From ZC4RG30 sp963777735 (GTDB lineage Bacteria; Pseudomonadota; Gammaproteobacteria; Steroidobacterales; Steroidobacteraceae): a stretch of DNA of 64,000 bases. Both the position numbers and the translations under genes were made by a program. Position 1 is the first letter of the stretch. Each line of letters starts with the position of its first letter. The stretch spans positions 1,178,001 to 1,242,000 of the forward strand of contig CAVZRQ010000008.1 of NCBI GenBank assembly GCA_963777735.1, written 5' to 3'. Positions 45,046 to 52,622 of this stretch are shown in pieces. The notes under the pieces are model-generated. The model was not told where the DNA came from, ran no database searches, and saw nothing but the letters and a program-made list of their open reading frames with translations.

Positions 45046-46143
45046 TCAGGGCCGCAACGGCAGACCCAGTGCGCGCGCCACCGGCTCGCTGCGAATCTCG
45101 CCGTCGGCCACGTTCAGACCGCGCCGGAAATGAGGATCTGAGCTGAGCGCAGCGGCCACACCATTGTCGGCCAATGCCCTGATGTAGGGCAGTGTGGCAT
45201 GGGTCAGCGCCGCGGTCGATGTGCGCGGCACCGCGCCCGGCATGTTGGTGACGCAGTAATGCACCACGCCACTTTCGATATAGGTTGGGGAATCGTGGCT
45301 CGTGGGGCGGCTGGTCTCGAAGCAGCCACCCTGGTCGATCGCGATATCCACCAGCACGGAACCAGGCTGCATGCCAGCCACCATGTCGCGCGTGACCAGC
45401 TTCGGCGCTGCTTCGCCGCGGATGAGCACCGACCCGACAACCACATCGGCCACATGCACCAGCCGCTCCACCGCATCGCGCGTGGAGTATTCCGTCTTGA
45501 GGGCAGCGCCGAATTCAGAGGCGAGTTGCCGCAGGCGCGGCAGCGACCGGTCGACGATCGTGACATCCGCGCCGGCACCCAGCGCCATGCGCGCGGCGTG
45601 GCTGCCCGCCACGCCACCACCCAGCACCACCACGCGCGCGGGCAGTACGCCTGGCACGCCACCGAGCAGCAACCCTGCGCCGCCCTGCGCCTTCATGAGG
45701 CAGTGCGCGGCCACGGAGATCGACATGCGTCCGGCAATCTCGCTCATGGGAGCGAGCAACGGCAGGCTGCCATCAGCCGCCGTGATGGTCTCGTAGGCGA
45801 TTGCCGTGCAACCCGACGCCATCAGGTTCTCGGCCTGCGCGCGATCGGCCGCAAGATGCAGATATGTAAATAGCGTCTGCCCGGCACCGAGTCGCAGGCA
45901 CTCCTGCGGCTGCGGCTCCTTCACCTTGACGATGAGTTCTGCGTCGGCAAACAACGCTTCGACATCGGACTGGATGCGCGCGCCCGCAGCGAGGTATCGC
46001 GTGTCGGCGAAACCCGCGCCTTCACCTGCGCCCGCTTCTACTGTGACCTCGTGGCCCGCGCTCGCCAGCTCACGCACGCCGGCCGGAGTGAGTGCAACAC
46101 GATACTCGCGATTCTTGATCTCTCTTGGAACAGCAATACGCAT
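45046..46143 (-). CDS. ald: Alanine dehydrogenase
   Basis: NAD-dependent oxidative deamination of L-alanine to pyruvate and ammonium. 365 residues from ATG 46143. Substrate residues lie in the N-terminus RIAVPREIKNREYRVALTP (Arg15), LIVKVKEPQ (Lys near 74) and TYLHLAAD (His near 95). The Rossmann fold is VVVLGGGVAGSHAARMALG, and VDIAIDQGGCFE holds the catalytic aspartate. GGAGG precedes the start by 9 bases. A 157-base leader upstream contains a short open frame and a terminator hairpin, so attenuation is possible. A LysR gene lies upstream on the same strand. Confidence 0.95.
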   Translation of the reverse strand: MRIAVPREIKNREYRVALTPAGVRELASAGHEVTVEAGAGEGAGFADTRYLAAGARIQSDVEALFADAELIVKVKEPQPQECLRLGAGQTLFTYLHLAADRAQAENLMASGCTAIAYETITAADGSLPLLAPMSEIAGRMSISVAAHCLMKAQGGAGLLLGGVPGVLPARVVVLGGGVAGSHAARMALGAGADVTIVDRSLPRLRQLASEFGAALKTEYSTRDAVERLVHVADVVVGSVLIRGEAAPKLVTRDMVAGMQPGSVLVDIAIDQGGCFETSRPTSHDSPTYIESGVVHYCVTNMPGAVPRTSTAALTHATLPYIRALADNGVAAALSSDPHFRRGLNVADGEIRSEPVARALGLPLRP

Positions 46144-46194
46144 GATGGAAGGCCTCCGAGGTTTCGATACGCAGCGTCCCGATAGCATGCGGGC

Positions 46195-46222
46195 AAAAAA
46201 AAGCCCCGTCAGAGACGGGGCT
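46195..46222 (-). terminator. Intrinsic terminator in the leader of ald
   Basis: On the minus strand a 9-base stem AGCCCCGTC-tct-GACGGGGCT is followed directly by eight T. It ends 51 bases before the ald start. It may simply end lysR transcripts. But a -10-like TATAGT lies upstream at 46307-46312, so it may also act as an attenuator for ald. CCCCGTT at 46244-46238 could pair with the 3' arm GACGGGG as an antiterminator. Confidence 0.85.
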
Positions 46223-46231
46223 AAAATATAA

Positions 46232-46259
46232 CGTGGAAACGGGGGGGTCTTGTTCCACG
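46232..46259 (-). promoter_or_regulatory. Inverted repeat in the ald leader, possible anti-antiterminator hairpin
   Basis: CGTGGAA and TTCCACG, perfect 7-base arms with 14 bases between, form a hairpin just before the terminator. Its loop holds the run of seven C that could otherwise pair with the terminator's 3' arm. A DNA operator is the alternative reading. Confidence 0.45.
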
Positions 46260-46260
46260 A

Positions 46261-46293
46261 CTATCGAGACGATAAACACGTAAACGTGTTCAT
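46261..46293 (-). CDS. Possible 10-residue leader peptide before ald
   Basis: The frame reads MNTFTCLSSR and stops. It starts about 7 bases after the predicted transcription start from TATAGT at 46307-46312 and ends just before the inverted repeat and terminator. It uses codons rare in this GC-rich genome (TTA, TGT). No ribosome-binding site is visible. Its first part coincides with the 16-base palindrome AACACGT-AA-ACGTGTT (46275-46290), so the sequence may instead be an operator. Speculative. Confidence 0.25.
   Translation of the reverse strand: MNTFTCLSSR
46275..46290. promoter_or_regulatory. 16-bp palindrome between lysR and ald
   Basis: AACACGT-AA-ACGTGTT is a perfect inverted repeat with 7-base arms. 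It sits just downstream of the -10-like TATAGT, where a bound repressor would block transcription of ald. It may be a target of the neighbouring LysR protein or of an Lrp-type regulator. Confidence 0.4.
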
Positions 46294-46355
46294 GCCCGAG
46301 CCAGAACTATACACCAGACGCCTCTTGGACGTAATGACAATCTTGTTGCAGCAGT

Positions 46356-47339
46356 TCACATCCCCAGAATGCGCGAGAGACTGTCGTCAGTTGCCAACAG
46401 GCCGGGGCGCACCGGCAAACAGTGTTGCGACGCGATTGCCTCGTCATCCCGACGCACCGCAGCACGAAGGAAGGCCAGCAGCGGAGCCGCTTCCGGGGTA
46501 CGGGCACGTTCGCCCATGATCAGGATCCGGGCAACCGGGTCCAGTGCCGGGCCGCAGGGCAGCACCCTGCCCGCCCGCATCTGCGAGGCGATCTCCAGGT
46601 CGAAAAACGGTCCGACACCCTTGCCAGCCAGCACCAGCTGCAGCAAAGCATCCAGATGCGGCGGACGGGCCGCGTAATGCGCAGGGTGGACGCCCTTGCG
46701 GGCGAACTGCGCCAGCACCCACTGCGTAAAACGGAATCCGTCTGGCAGGAGCAGGAACGGCAGATCGTTCAGCGAGCGCTGCCCTTGCAGAACCGGTCGC
46801 ACCAGGGTGGGCGATCCGTACAGCGAACAGGTGATGCGCGAGATCACTTCGGTGGTCACACCGCTGTTGTTGTCGGGCATCAAACCCGTGAAGAGCGTCA
46901 AGTCGGCGTCCCCGCGGCGGACCACCTCACTACCATCCGCAGTTGGCGCAAATGGCACAAATTGCAGGTCAATGTGAGGATGTGCCTCCTGGAAGCGCGC
47001 GAGGCCGGGCTTGATCCGTCGCTCCATCAGCAACGGCCCCACGACCAGCCGCAGCGTTAGAGGCTGGTTTCGCGTGCCGCGGCGACGTTCTGCATTCAGT
47101 GCAGATTGTGCAGCGACCAGCTCCAGTGCCCGTGTCAGGAAGTTCCGGCCTTCCAGGGACAGCTCCGAGGTTGCGCCGCGATGCCGCTGGAACAACTGGT
47201 AACCCAGATAGCGTTCCATCGACTTGACCTGCGAACTGACCGACGGCTGGCTGATGCCCAGACGTTCTGCCGCTTTGCGAAAATTCCCGCTTTCTGCGAC
47301 CGTGACAAATACTTCTAGCTTGCGAAATGTAAGCGCCAT
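46356..47339 (-). CDS. LysR-family transcriptional regulator
   Basis: 327 residues. The N-terminal helix-turn-helix reads LTFRKLEVFVTVAESGNFRKAAERLGISQPSVSSQVKSME, with the recognition part ISQPSVSSQVKSME; an effector-binding domain of the periplasmic-binding-protein fold follows (RLVVGPLLMERRIKPGL onward). ATG at 47339 has GGGAGGGG upstream. The domain is most like CbbR-type LysR proteins with the start LEVFVTVAESGNFRKAA. It lies upstream of ald on the same strand and may control it; no carboxylase genes are present nearby. Confidence 0.9.
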   Translation of the reverse strand: MALTFRKLEVFVTVAESGNFRKAAERLGISQPSVSSQVKSMERYLGYQLFQRHRGATSELSLEGRNFLTRALELVAAQSALNAERRRGTRNQPLTLRLVVGPLLMERRIKPGLARFQEAHPHIDLQFVPFAPTADGSEVVRRGDADLTLFTGLMPDNNSGVTTEVISRITCSLYGSPTLVRPVLQGQRSLNDLPFLLLPDGFRFTQWVLAQFARKGVHPAHYAARPPHLDALLQLVLAGKGVGPFFDLEIASQMRAGRVLPCGPALDPVARILIMGERARTPEAAPLLAFLRAAVRRDDEAIASQHCLPVRPGLLATDDSLSRILGM

Positions 47340-47370
47340 GTTACCCCTCCCATTTGGGCGTTATGAGACC

Positions 47371-47391
47371 GGTCCGATTCGTTGCCGGACC
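47371..47391. promoter_or_regulatory. Inverted repeat upstream of lysR
   Basis: GGTCCG and CGGACC are separated by nine bases, 32 to 52 bases upstream of the lysR start. This spacing and place suit an autoregulatory site of a LysR protein or a hairpin in its leader. No proof beyond symmetry. Confidence 0.3.
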
Positions 47392-47413
47392 TTTATTGTT
47401 TGACCAGTGCAGC

Positions 47414-47440
47414 ATTATCCATCCGGTGTTGGCTTGGCAA
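47414..47440 (-). promoter_or_regulatory. Possible promoter of lysR
   Basis: On the minus strand TTGCCA (47440-47435) and GATAAT (47419-47414) lie 15 bases apart. Both hexamers are close to consensus, but the spacer is short. The transcript would start about 47407. Confidence 0.35.
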
Positions 47441-47512
47441 TGGCCCAGGTGGTTATTTGTCCAATATCTCCATGGTTATTACTCATTCGGGATGAATAGC
47501 GCGAACATGAGC

Positions 47513-47540
47513 ATTCCCTTTAATTAACTCTGACTATAAT
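47513..47540 (+). promoter_or_regulatory. Promoter of the TetR gene with a consensus -10
   Basis: TATAAT at 47535-47540 is a perfect -10; ATTCCC at 47513-47518 is a weak -35 with a 16-base spacer. Transcription would start about 47547, the A of the start codon, so the message is probably leaderless. No ribosome-binding site precedes the ATG. Confidence 0.5.
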
Positions 47541-47546
47541 TTAAAT

Positions 47547-48182
47547 ATGAAGTCCCTCGCGTCGCGTCCAACCAGTCGTCGCGGCCGCCCTCCCGCGGCG
47601 CGCAACCTGGCCCGTAATCGGCTGCTGCAGGCCGCGCAGGAGCTGCTGGTGGCGCCCGCAGGTGGCGAACTGGCGCTCCGGCAGGTTGCCTTGGGGGCGG
47701 GTGTAACGCCCGCCCTGGCCCACTACTATTTTGGAAACCGGGATGGACTCCTGACCGCTTTGATCGAGGAACGCGCCAGACCTCGCATCGACGATCTGGC
47801 CAGCGCCGTGCAGGTCCGTGCAGCACAACCCGTGACAGCCCTGACTTATCTGATGCAACGACTCACGTCGCTCGCCGCCGGCGACACCTTCCTGTGCCGC
47901 TGCCTGCTGCTGCCCGTCGCGCATTCACTGCGCGACCGGTTGCGCACGCTGCTGCGCGAACTGCTGCTGCGCGCTCAGGCAGAGGGCCAGCTGCGCGCCG
48001 ATCTTTCACCGGATTATCTGGGTGATGCGTTGCTTGGCCTTTGCCTGTTCCCGTTCCTGGATGCGGATGCGGCGAAAAACAATCCCGGCGAACGCGCGGC
48101 AGCATTGACCCTGCAGCACGTGGCACTGCTGCAGGATGGCATCGTCCGTACTCAAAGGCCGCGCCAGGATGCCGGGTCGTAA
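47547..48182 (+). CDS. TetR-family transcriptional regulator
   Basis: 211 residues with an N-terminal TetR DNA-binding domain: RNLARNRLLQAAQELLV, then LRQVALGAGVTPALAHYYFGNRDGLLTAL, whose key recognition part is TPALAHYYFGNRDGLL. The C-terminal ligand domain is helical, with CRCLLLPVA, and is not similar to a known subgroup. A basic N-terminal stretch (SRPTSRRGRPPAARN) precedes the fold. The ATG is chosen because TATAAT ends 6 bases before it. The last 31 bases overlap the convergent sulfotransferase gene. Target genes are unknown. Confidence 0.88.
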   Translation: MKSLASRPTSRRGRPPAARNLARNRLLQAAQELLVAPAGGELALRQVALGAGVTPALAHYYFGNRDGLLTALIEERARPRIDDLASAVQVRAAQPVTALTYLMQRLTSLAAGDTFLCRCLLLPVAHSLRDRLRTLLRELLLRAQAEGQLRADLSPDYLGDALLGLCLFPFLDADAAKNNPGERAAALTLQHVALLQDGIVRTQRPRQDAGS

Positions 48183-48967
48183 CCGAAAGTGCTGAAGTCG
48201 CGCGCATAAAGGGCATGCACGCGGGCCGCAAGTTCATCGGTATAAACCGGGGCTTCATCGCGTGGGCTAACGTTCTTCTGCGTTGCCAGCAGTCGATCCA
48301 TCACCTGGGGAGTGAACCCGATGCGCTCGAAGATGCGACGCATGCCGGTGGTGAATTCCCCTTCCATGCGGAACCATGCCGCGTACTGCACTTCGTCCAT
48401 CAGCAGTACGAGGTACTGCTCGTCCCAGTGATGATCTCGCAGTCCTGCGGGCTGGCTCTCCACGTAGGCCAGGAATGTCTCGAATGGAATCGCACTGCCA
48501 TCCTGACCCCCTGGCAACCCGGCTGCACGCGCGAACCGCCGCAACCGCCCGAGCTCCCGGCGACGAATGCTGCGCGAGTAACCCTGCTCGTGGCCATAGG
48601 CGAACTTGTTCTGCCAGGCCGAACGCAGCCTGGAGTAGGGATTACGCACAAAACAGAAGAACTGGTACTCCCCTGGAAACCGGAATGCATGGGCATAGTC
48701 GCGCACCCTCGCGAACTGGAATTCCCGTGCCTTCTTGAACAGACGATAACGTCCAGCGGAAGGGTCAGTAATACCGAACACCTCGCGCATGCCATCCGTC
48801 AGCGCCTGGCGGAAGGTCTTGGTACCCACCTTGGGATTGAGGATGACGACGGTCCGCCGTTCCCGGTTGACGTAAGTCTTGAAGGGACTGAAGTGCTTGC
48901 GGCGCAGGACGCGCCAGAACCCGGGCCAGCCGGGGGCGGCAGGTGCCGCGCTGTGGTTTCCGTGCAT
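48152..48967 (-). CDS. Sulfotransferase family 2-like protein
   Basis: 271 residues related to carbohydrate sulfotransferases that use PAPS. The 5'-phosphosulfate-type loop is LNPKVGTKTFRQAL (about 43-56), and the 3'-phosphate-type segment is FFCFVRNPYSRLRSAWQNKF, with key residues R and S in VRNPYSRLRSAW (about 107-118). No signal peptide or membrane anchor is seen. The acceptor could be a cell-surface glycan. It overlaps the TetR gene tail to tail and stands alone, with no PAPS synthesis or glycan genes nearby. Confidence 0.78.
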   Translation of the reverse strand: MHGNHSAAPAAPGWPGFWRVLRRKHFSPFKTYVNRERRTVVILNPKVGTKTFRQALTDGMREVFGITDPSAGRYRLFKKAREFQFARVRDYAHAFRFPGEYQFFCFVRNPYSRLRSAWQNKFAYGHEQGYSRSIRRRELGRLRRFARAAGLPGGQDGSAIPFETFLAYVESQPAGLRDHHWDEQYLVLLMDEVQYAAWFRMEGEFTTGMRRIFERIGFTPQVMDRLLATQKNVSPRDEAPVYTDELAARVHALYARDFSTFGYDPASWRGL

Positions 48968-49050
48968 TGATCCATCCTATCGGCAACGCAATTCGTGGTA
49001 CATAGCCGTACCAACAAGCCGCCAAACGCGGCGAGGGAGAACGAGAAGCC

Positions 49051-49638
49051 ATGGCATTTCTGGTGATACTGATCCTGCTGGCGCTGGTGATCTTCTTTGG
49101 CATCGGCATCTACAACCGGCTTGTTACCGCGCGCAACAATTTCAAGAATGCGTTCGCGCAGATCGACGTACAGCTCACCCGCCGCTACGACCTGATTCCC
49201 AATCTGGTGGAAACCGCCAAGGGCTACCTGAAGCACGAGCGCGAAACGCTGGAAGCGGTGATCTCGGCGCGCAACAGCGCCATGGCGGGTCTCAAGGCCA
49301 TGGCTGCGGATCCGGGCAATGCCGCAGCTGCCACGCAGCTGGCCGGTGCGGATGCCGGACTGAGCGGCGCGCTGGGGCGCCTGTTCGCGGTGATGGAGGC
49401 CTATCCCGACCTCAAGGCCAGCGCCAACATGATGCAGCTGTCCGAAGAACTGACCTCCACGGAGAATCGCGTTGCCTTCGCAAGGCAGGCGTTCAACGAT
49501 GCGGTGCTGACTTACAACAACAGCCGCGAAGTGTTCCCGAATTCCATGGTCGCCTCGTGGTTCCAGTTCGATGCGGCGAAGATGCTTGCGGGACCGCCGC
49601 CGGAAAAGCGTGAACCGCCGAAAGTGAGCTTCGGCTGA
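49051..49638 (+). CDS. lemA: LemA family protein
   Basis: 195 residues: one N-terminal membrane helix (AFLVILILLALVIFFGIGIYN) with the rest a helical bundle. RLVTARNNFKNAFAQIDVQLTRRYDLIPNLVETAKGY contains the family signature IDVQLTRRYDLIPNLVE, and NSREVFPNSMVASWF is the conserved C-terminal motif. ATG at 49051 follows GGGAGAACGAGAAG. It is 35 bases before an M48 protease gene, a common pairing of unknown mechanism, perhaps membrane-protein quality control. Confidence 0.93.
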   Translation: MAFLVILILLALVIFFGIGIYNRLVTARNNFKNAFAQIDVQLTRRYDLIPNLVETAKGYLKHERETLEAVISARNSAMAGLKAMAADPGNAAAATQLAGADAGLSGALGRLFAVMEAYPDLKASANMMQLSEELTSTENRVAFARQAFNDAVLTYNNSREVFPNSMVASWFQFDAAKMLAGPPPEKREPPKVSFG

Positions 49639-49673
49639 CGCGTCGCGCATCGGTGGCGCGCGCGTAGCAACGC

Positions 49674-51626
49674 ATGGACTTCTTCAGCGCCCAGGCGCGC
49701 GCGCGCCAGCAGTCGCGGCTGCTGTCCTTTGGCTTTGCCGCCTGCGTGCTGGCTGTGGTGCTGGTGCTCGATATCGTGGCGCTGTCGGCGCTGCGCGTCG
49801 CGCGGGCCCTCAGCGACAACCCGGATCCATTCGAAGAATCGCTGACGCAATGGGCGCTGCTGCACCCGGGCACTGTCCTGCTCACCAGCCTCGTGGTAGG
49901 TGGCTTCATTGCCACCGCCAGCGTGTTCCGGATGCTGCAGCTGCGCGAAGGCGGCGGCTATGTCGCCCGCAGCCTGGGAGGCGTGCGCGTGGAACGCAGC
50001 ACCCCCGACCCGCGCCGGCGCCTGCTGCACAACGTGGTGGAAGAAATGGCACTCGCTGCCGGCGTGCCAGTACCCGAGGTGTATGTACTGGAGCATGAGG
50101 AAGGCATCAATGCCTTTGCAGCGGGCCACAGCCCGACGAATGCCGCGGTCGCGGTCACGCGCGGTGCCCTGCTCAATCTCAACCGCGACCAGCTGCAGGG
50201 CGTGATCGCGCATGAGTTCAGCCATATCCTCAACGGTGACATGCGGCTGTCGATGCGGCTGGTGGGCCTGGTCTTCGGTTTGATGGCCGTGGCATTGGCC
50301 GGCCGGTTGTTGATCCGGCTGTCTGCGCAGGGGCAGCGTTCGGCTTGGCCGATCATGGCGCTGGGCCTCGGTGTGGCCGCCATCGGCCAGACCGGCTTCT
50401 GGGCTGGCCGCATCCTGCAGTCCTGGATTTCCCGCAAACGCGAGTGTCTCGCCGATGCTTCAGCGGTGCAGTTCACACGCAATCCGGATGGCCTGCGCGA
50501 TGCGTTGATCCGCGCGGCGGCTGTAGGCGGCAAACGACGCTTTGCCAATCCGGCCATGGAAGAAGTGGCCCACATGCTGTTCGTGCCCGGCGCCGCACAC
50601 TGGCTTGCCACCCATCCGCCATTGCTGGAACGGATACAGGCACTGGATCCCCACGTGAACCAGGCGCAGCTGGATTCCATGCTGCGCCGTTCCCGTGTGC
50701 AGTGGCAGCGCCAGCGCGATGAGATTGCGGACGAAGCAATGACCAAAGCGCAGCCTTCGGCCAGCGAGTCCCTGCGAGCCACCATGGGCACTGCCGTTCC
50801 GGCGGCAGCCGTGCTGATTGCTGCATCCGCGGGTGATCCGCAGCAGAGGCATCTCGAACACGCAGTGTCCTTGCGTCGGGCGTTGCCCGCTGCGCTACGC
50901 GGCAATGCCGATGAACCCGAGCAGGCTCAGGCACTGATGCTCGCGCTGCTCGTGTTCGCAGATCCTGCACGGCGCAGCAGCCAGCTGGAAGTCATCACAA
51001 AAAGCCTCGGAGCTGCCATGGCCGAGCGCGTGCAGCAGGCGGCCCAGGCTGCCACATCGCTGCAACCGATGCAGCGCCTGCCTGCTGTGTTGCAGCTGTT
51101 CCCGGCGCTGCGGACGCTGGCAGCAGGCGAACGACTGCACTTCGTGCAGTTGCTGCAGGACCTGATGCGCAGTAACGGCCAGCGCTCCGTATTCGAATAC
51201 ACACTCGAGAAACTGGTAGCCCGCGGGTTGAGCTCGCAGGGCCGCCCGCGCGAACCGCACGGCTCACTGGGACTTGCCGACAGGGAGCTGCAGCTGGGCA
51301 TCGTGTTTGCAGTGCTGGCCCGTCATGGCTCCACGGACGCGGTGCGCGCGCGCCAGGCATATGAAGCCGGCATCGCGCCGCTGCTGCCACGGCATCGTCC
51401 GGCATACAGCGTTATCGACGACTGGCCGATCGCCTTCGATCAGGCGCTGGACGGGCTCGGCGCCCTGCAGATCACCGCCAAACACCTGCTGATCGAGGGC
51501 CTGGTGCGCACCATCGCGCATGACGAGATGCTTACACCCGCGGAAGCCGAGTTGCTGCGGGCGATCTGCGCGGTGCTGGAATGCCCGCTGCCGCCGGTGC
51601 TGCCGGCATCGCCGGCTAGTGAATGA
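49674..51626 (+). CDS. M48-family membrane zinc metalloprotease (HtpX-like) with long C-terminal region
   Basis: 650 residues. Two N-terminal membrane helices (LLSFGFAACVLAVVLVLDIVAL; LLTSLVVGGFIATASVF) are followed by the catalytic motif VIAHEFSHILNGD (HEFSH about 180-184), two more helices, and the third zinc ligand in RECLADASAVQF (Glu about 257). The protease part ends near 330. The remaining 320 residues are cytosolic, helical and unlike known domains, with a segment VPAAAVLIAASAGDPQQRHL and several TerB-like helices near the end. HtpX of E. coli is about 290 residues, so this is twice as long. It follows lemA by 35 bases and overlaps the convergent pit gene by 11 bases. Confidence 0.85.
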   Translation: MDFFSAQARARQQSRLLSFGFAACVLAVVLVLDIVALSALRVARALSDNPDPFEESLTQWALLHPGTVLLTSLVVGGFIATASVFRMLQLREGGGYVARSLGGVRVERSTPDPRRRLLHNVVEEMALAAGVPVPEVYVLEHEEGINAFAAGHSPTNAAVAVTRGALLNLNRDQLQGVIAHEFSHILNGDMRLSMRLVGLVFGLMAVALAGRLLIRLSAQGQRSAWPIMALGLGVAAIGQTGFWAGRILQSWISRKRECLADASAVQFTRNPDGLRDALIRAAAVGGKRRFANPAMEEVAHMLFVPGAAHWLATHPPLLERIQALDPHVNQAQLDSMLRRSRVQWQRQRDEIADEAMTKAQPSASESLRATMGTAVPAAAVLIAASAGDPQQRHLEHAVSLRRALPAALRGNADEPEQAQALMLALLVFADPARRSSQLEVITKSLGAAMAERVQQAAQAATSLQPMQRLPAVLQLFPALRTLAAGERLHFVQLLQDLMRSNGQRSVFEYTLEKLVARGLSSQGRPREPHGSLGLADRELQLGIVFAVLARHGSTDAVRARQAYEAGIAPLLPRHRPAYSVIDDWPIAFDQALDGLGALQITAKHLLIEGLVRTIAHDEMLTPAEAELLRAICAVLECPLPPVLPASPASE

Positions 51627-52620
51627 AACGACGACCGATCCAGTAACTGATTGCGGCCACCAGGGCTGCAGCAGGAATGGTGAGCAACCACGCGTACACG
51701 AGGTTGGTGGCCAGGCCCCAGCGCACCCGCGCCGGGTTCTGTATGGCACCGGTTCCCAGAATGGCCCCGGTGATGGTGTGTGTGGTTGAAACCGGTATGC
51801 CGAAATTCGACGCCACGAACAGCGTGACTGCGCCGCCCAGAGAGGCCGCGGAACCACTGGCCGGCGTCAATTTCGTCAGTTTCTGCCCCATGGTCTTGAT
51901 GATGCGCCAGCCGCCAAAGAGAGTACCGATTGCAATGGCCATGTAGCAGCTGACGACCACCCAGCCCGGCAGGTGATCCGGCGTGGCCAGGCCCTGTGAC
52001 ATCAGCAGCAACCAGATGATGCCCATGGTTTTCTGCGCATCGTTGCTGCCATGCCCGATGCTGTACAGCGCACTGGATACCAGCTGCGAACGCCGGAACC
52101 AGCGATCCAGTTTTACCGGTGCGATGCGAAAACAGGCCCAGCTGATGAGCAGCATTAGCGCCCCGCCGATCAACATGCCAAGCATGGGTGCCACCAGTAT
52201 GAACGTGGTGGTGCGGATGATGCCCGGCGCAAGCAGCGCATCGATGCCGCCCTTGGCCATGGCAGCACCGATCATGCCACCTATCAAGGCATGCGAGCTG
52301 CTGCTGGGTATGCCGAAATACCAGGTAATCACGTTCCAGACGATGGCGCCGATGAGCGCGCCGAATATCACCGCATTGTCGACGAACTCAGGCGACACGA
52401 TGCCCTTGCCGACCGTTGCCGCCACCTTGGTTTCAAACAGCCAGATCGCCACGAAATTGAACACCGCAGCCCAGATCACGGCCTGATAGGGCTTCAACAC
52501 GCGCGTCGATACCACCGTGGCGATCGAGTTGGCGGCATCATGGAAGCCGTTCATGAAATCGAACACCAGCGCCAGCGCCACCAGCAGCGCCAACGTCAGG
52601 AATGCGGCATCAACATGCAT
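51616..52620 (-). CDS. pit: Low-affinity inorganic phosphate transporter, Pit family
   Basis: 334 residues, about 10 membrane helices. The duplicated Pit signature is seen: FDFMNGFHDAANSIATVVSTR in the first half (key part NGFHDAANSIATVV) and ALYSIGHGSNDAQKTMGI in the second, both with the GxxDAxN/NDAQ phosphate-site pattern. FGIPVSTTHTITGAILGTG is also typical. It follows the DUF47 gene by 2 bases; this DUF47-Pit pair is standard and the small protein is thought to modulate transport. Confidence 0.93.
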   Translation of the reverse strand: MHVDAAFLTLALLVALALVFDFMNGFHDAANSIATVVSTRVLKPYQAVIWAAVFNFVAIWLFETKVAATVGKGIVSPEFVDNAVIFGALIGAIVWNVITWYFGIPSSSSHALIGGMIGAAMAKGGIDALLAPGIIRTTTFILVAPMLGMLIGGALMLLISWACFRIAPVKLDRWFRRSQLVSSALYSIGHGSNDAQKTMGIIWLLLMSQGLATPDHLPGWVVVSCYMAIAIGTLFGGWRIIKTMGQKLTKLTPASGSAASLGGAVTLFVASNFGIPVSTTHTITGAILGTGAIQNPARVRWGLATNLVYAWLLTIPAAALVAAISYWIGRRFIH

Positions 52621-52622
52621 GA

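Noticed and set aside
48997..49012. GGTAC-N6-GTACC before lemA as operator
   Set aside because: Five-base arms are too short to separate from chance and no regulator is suggested.
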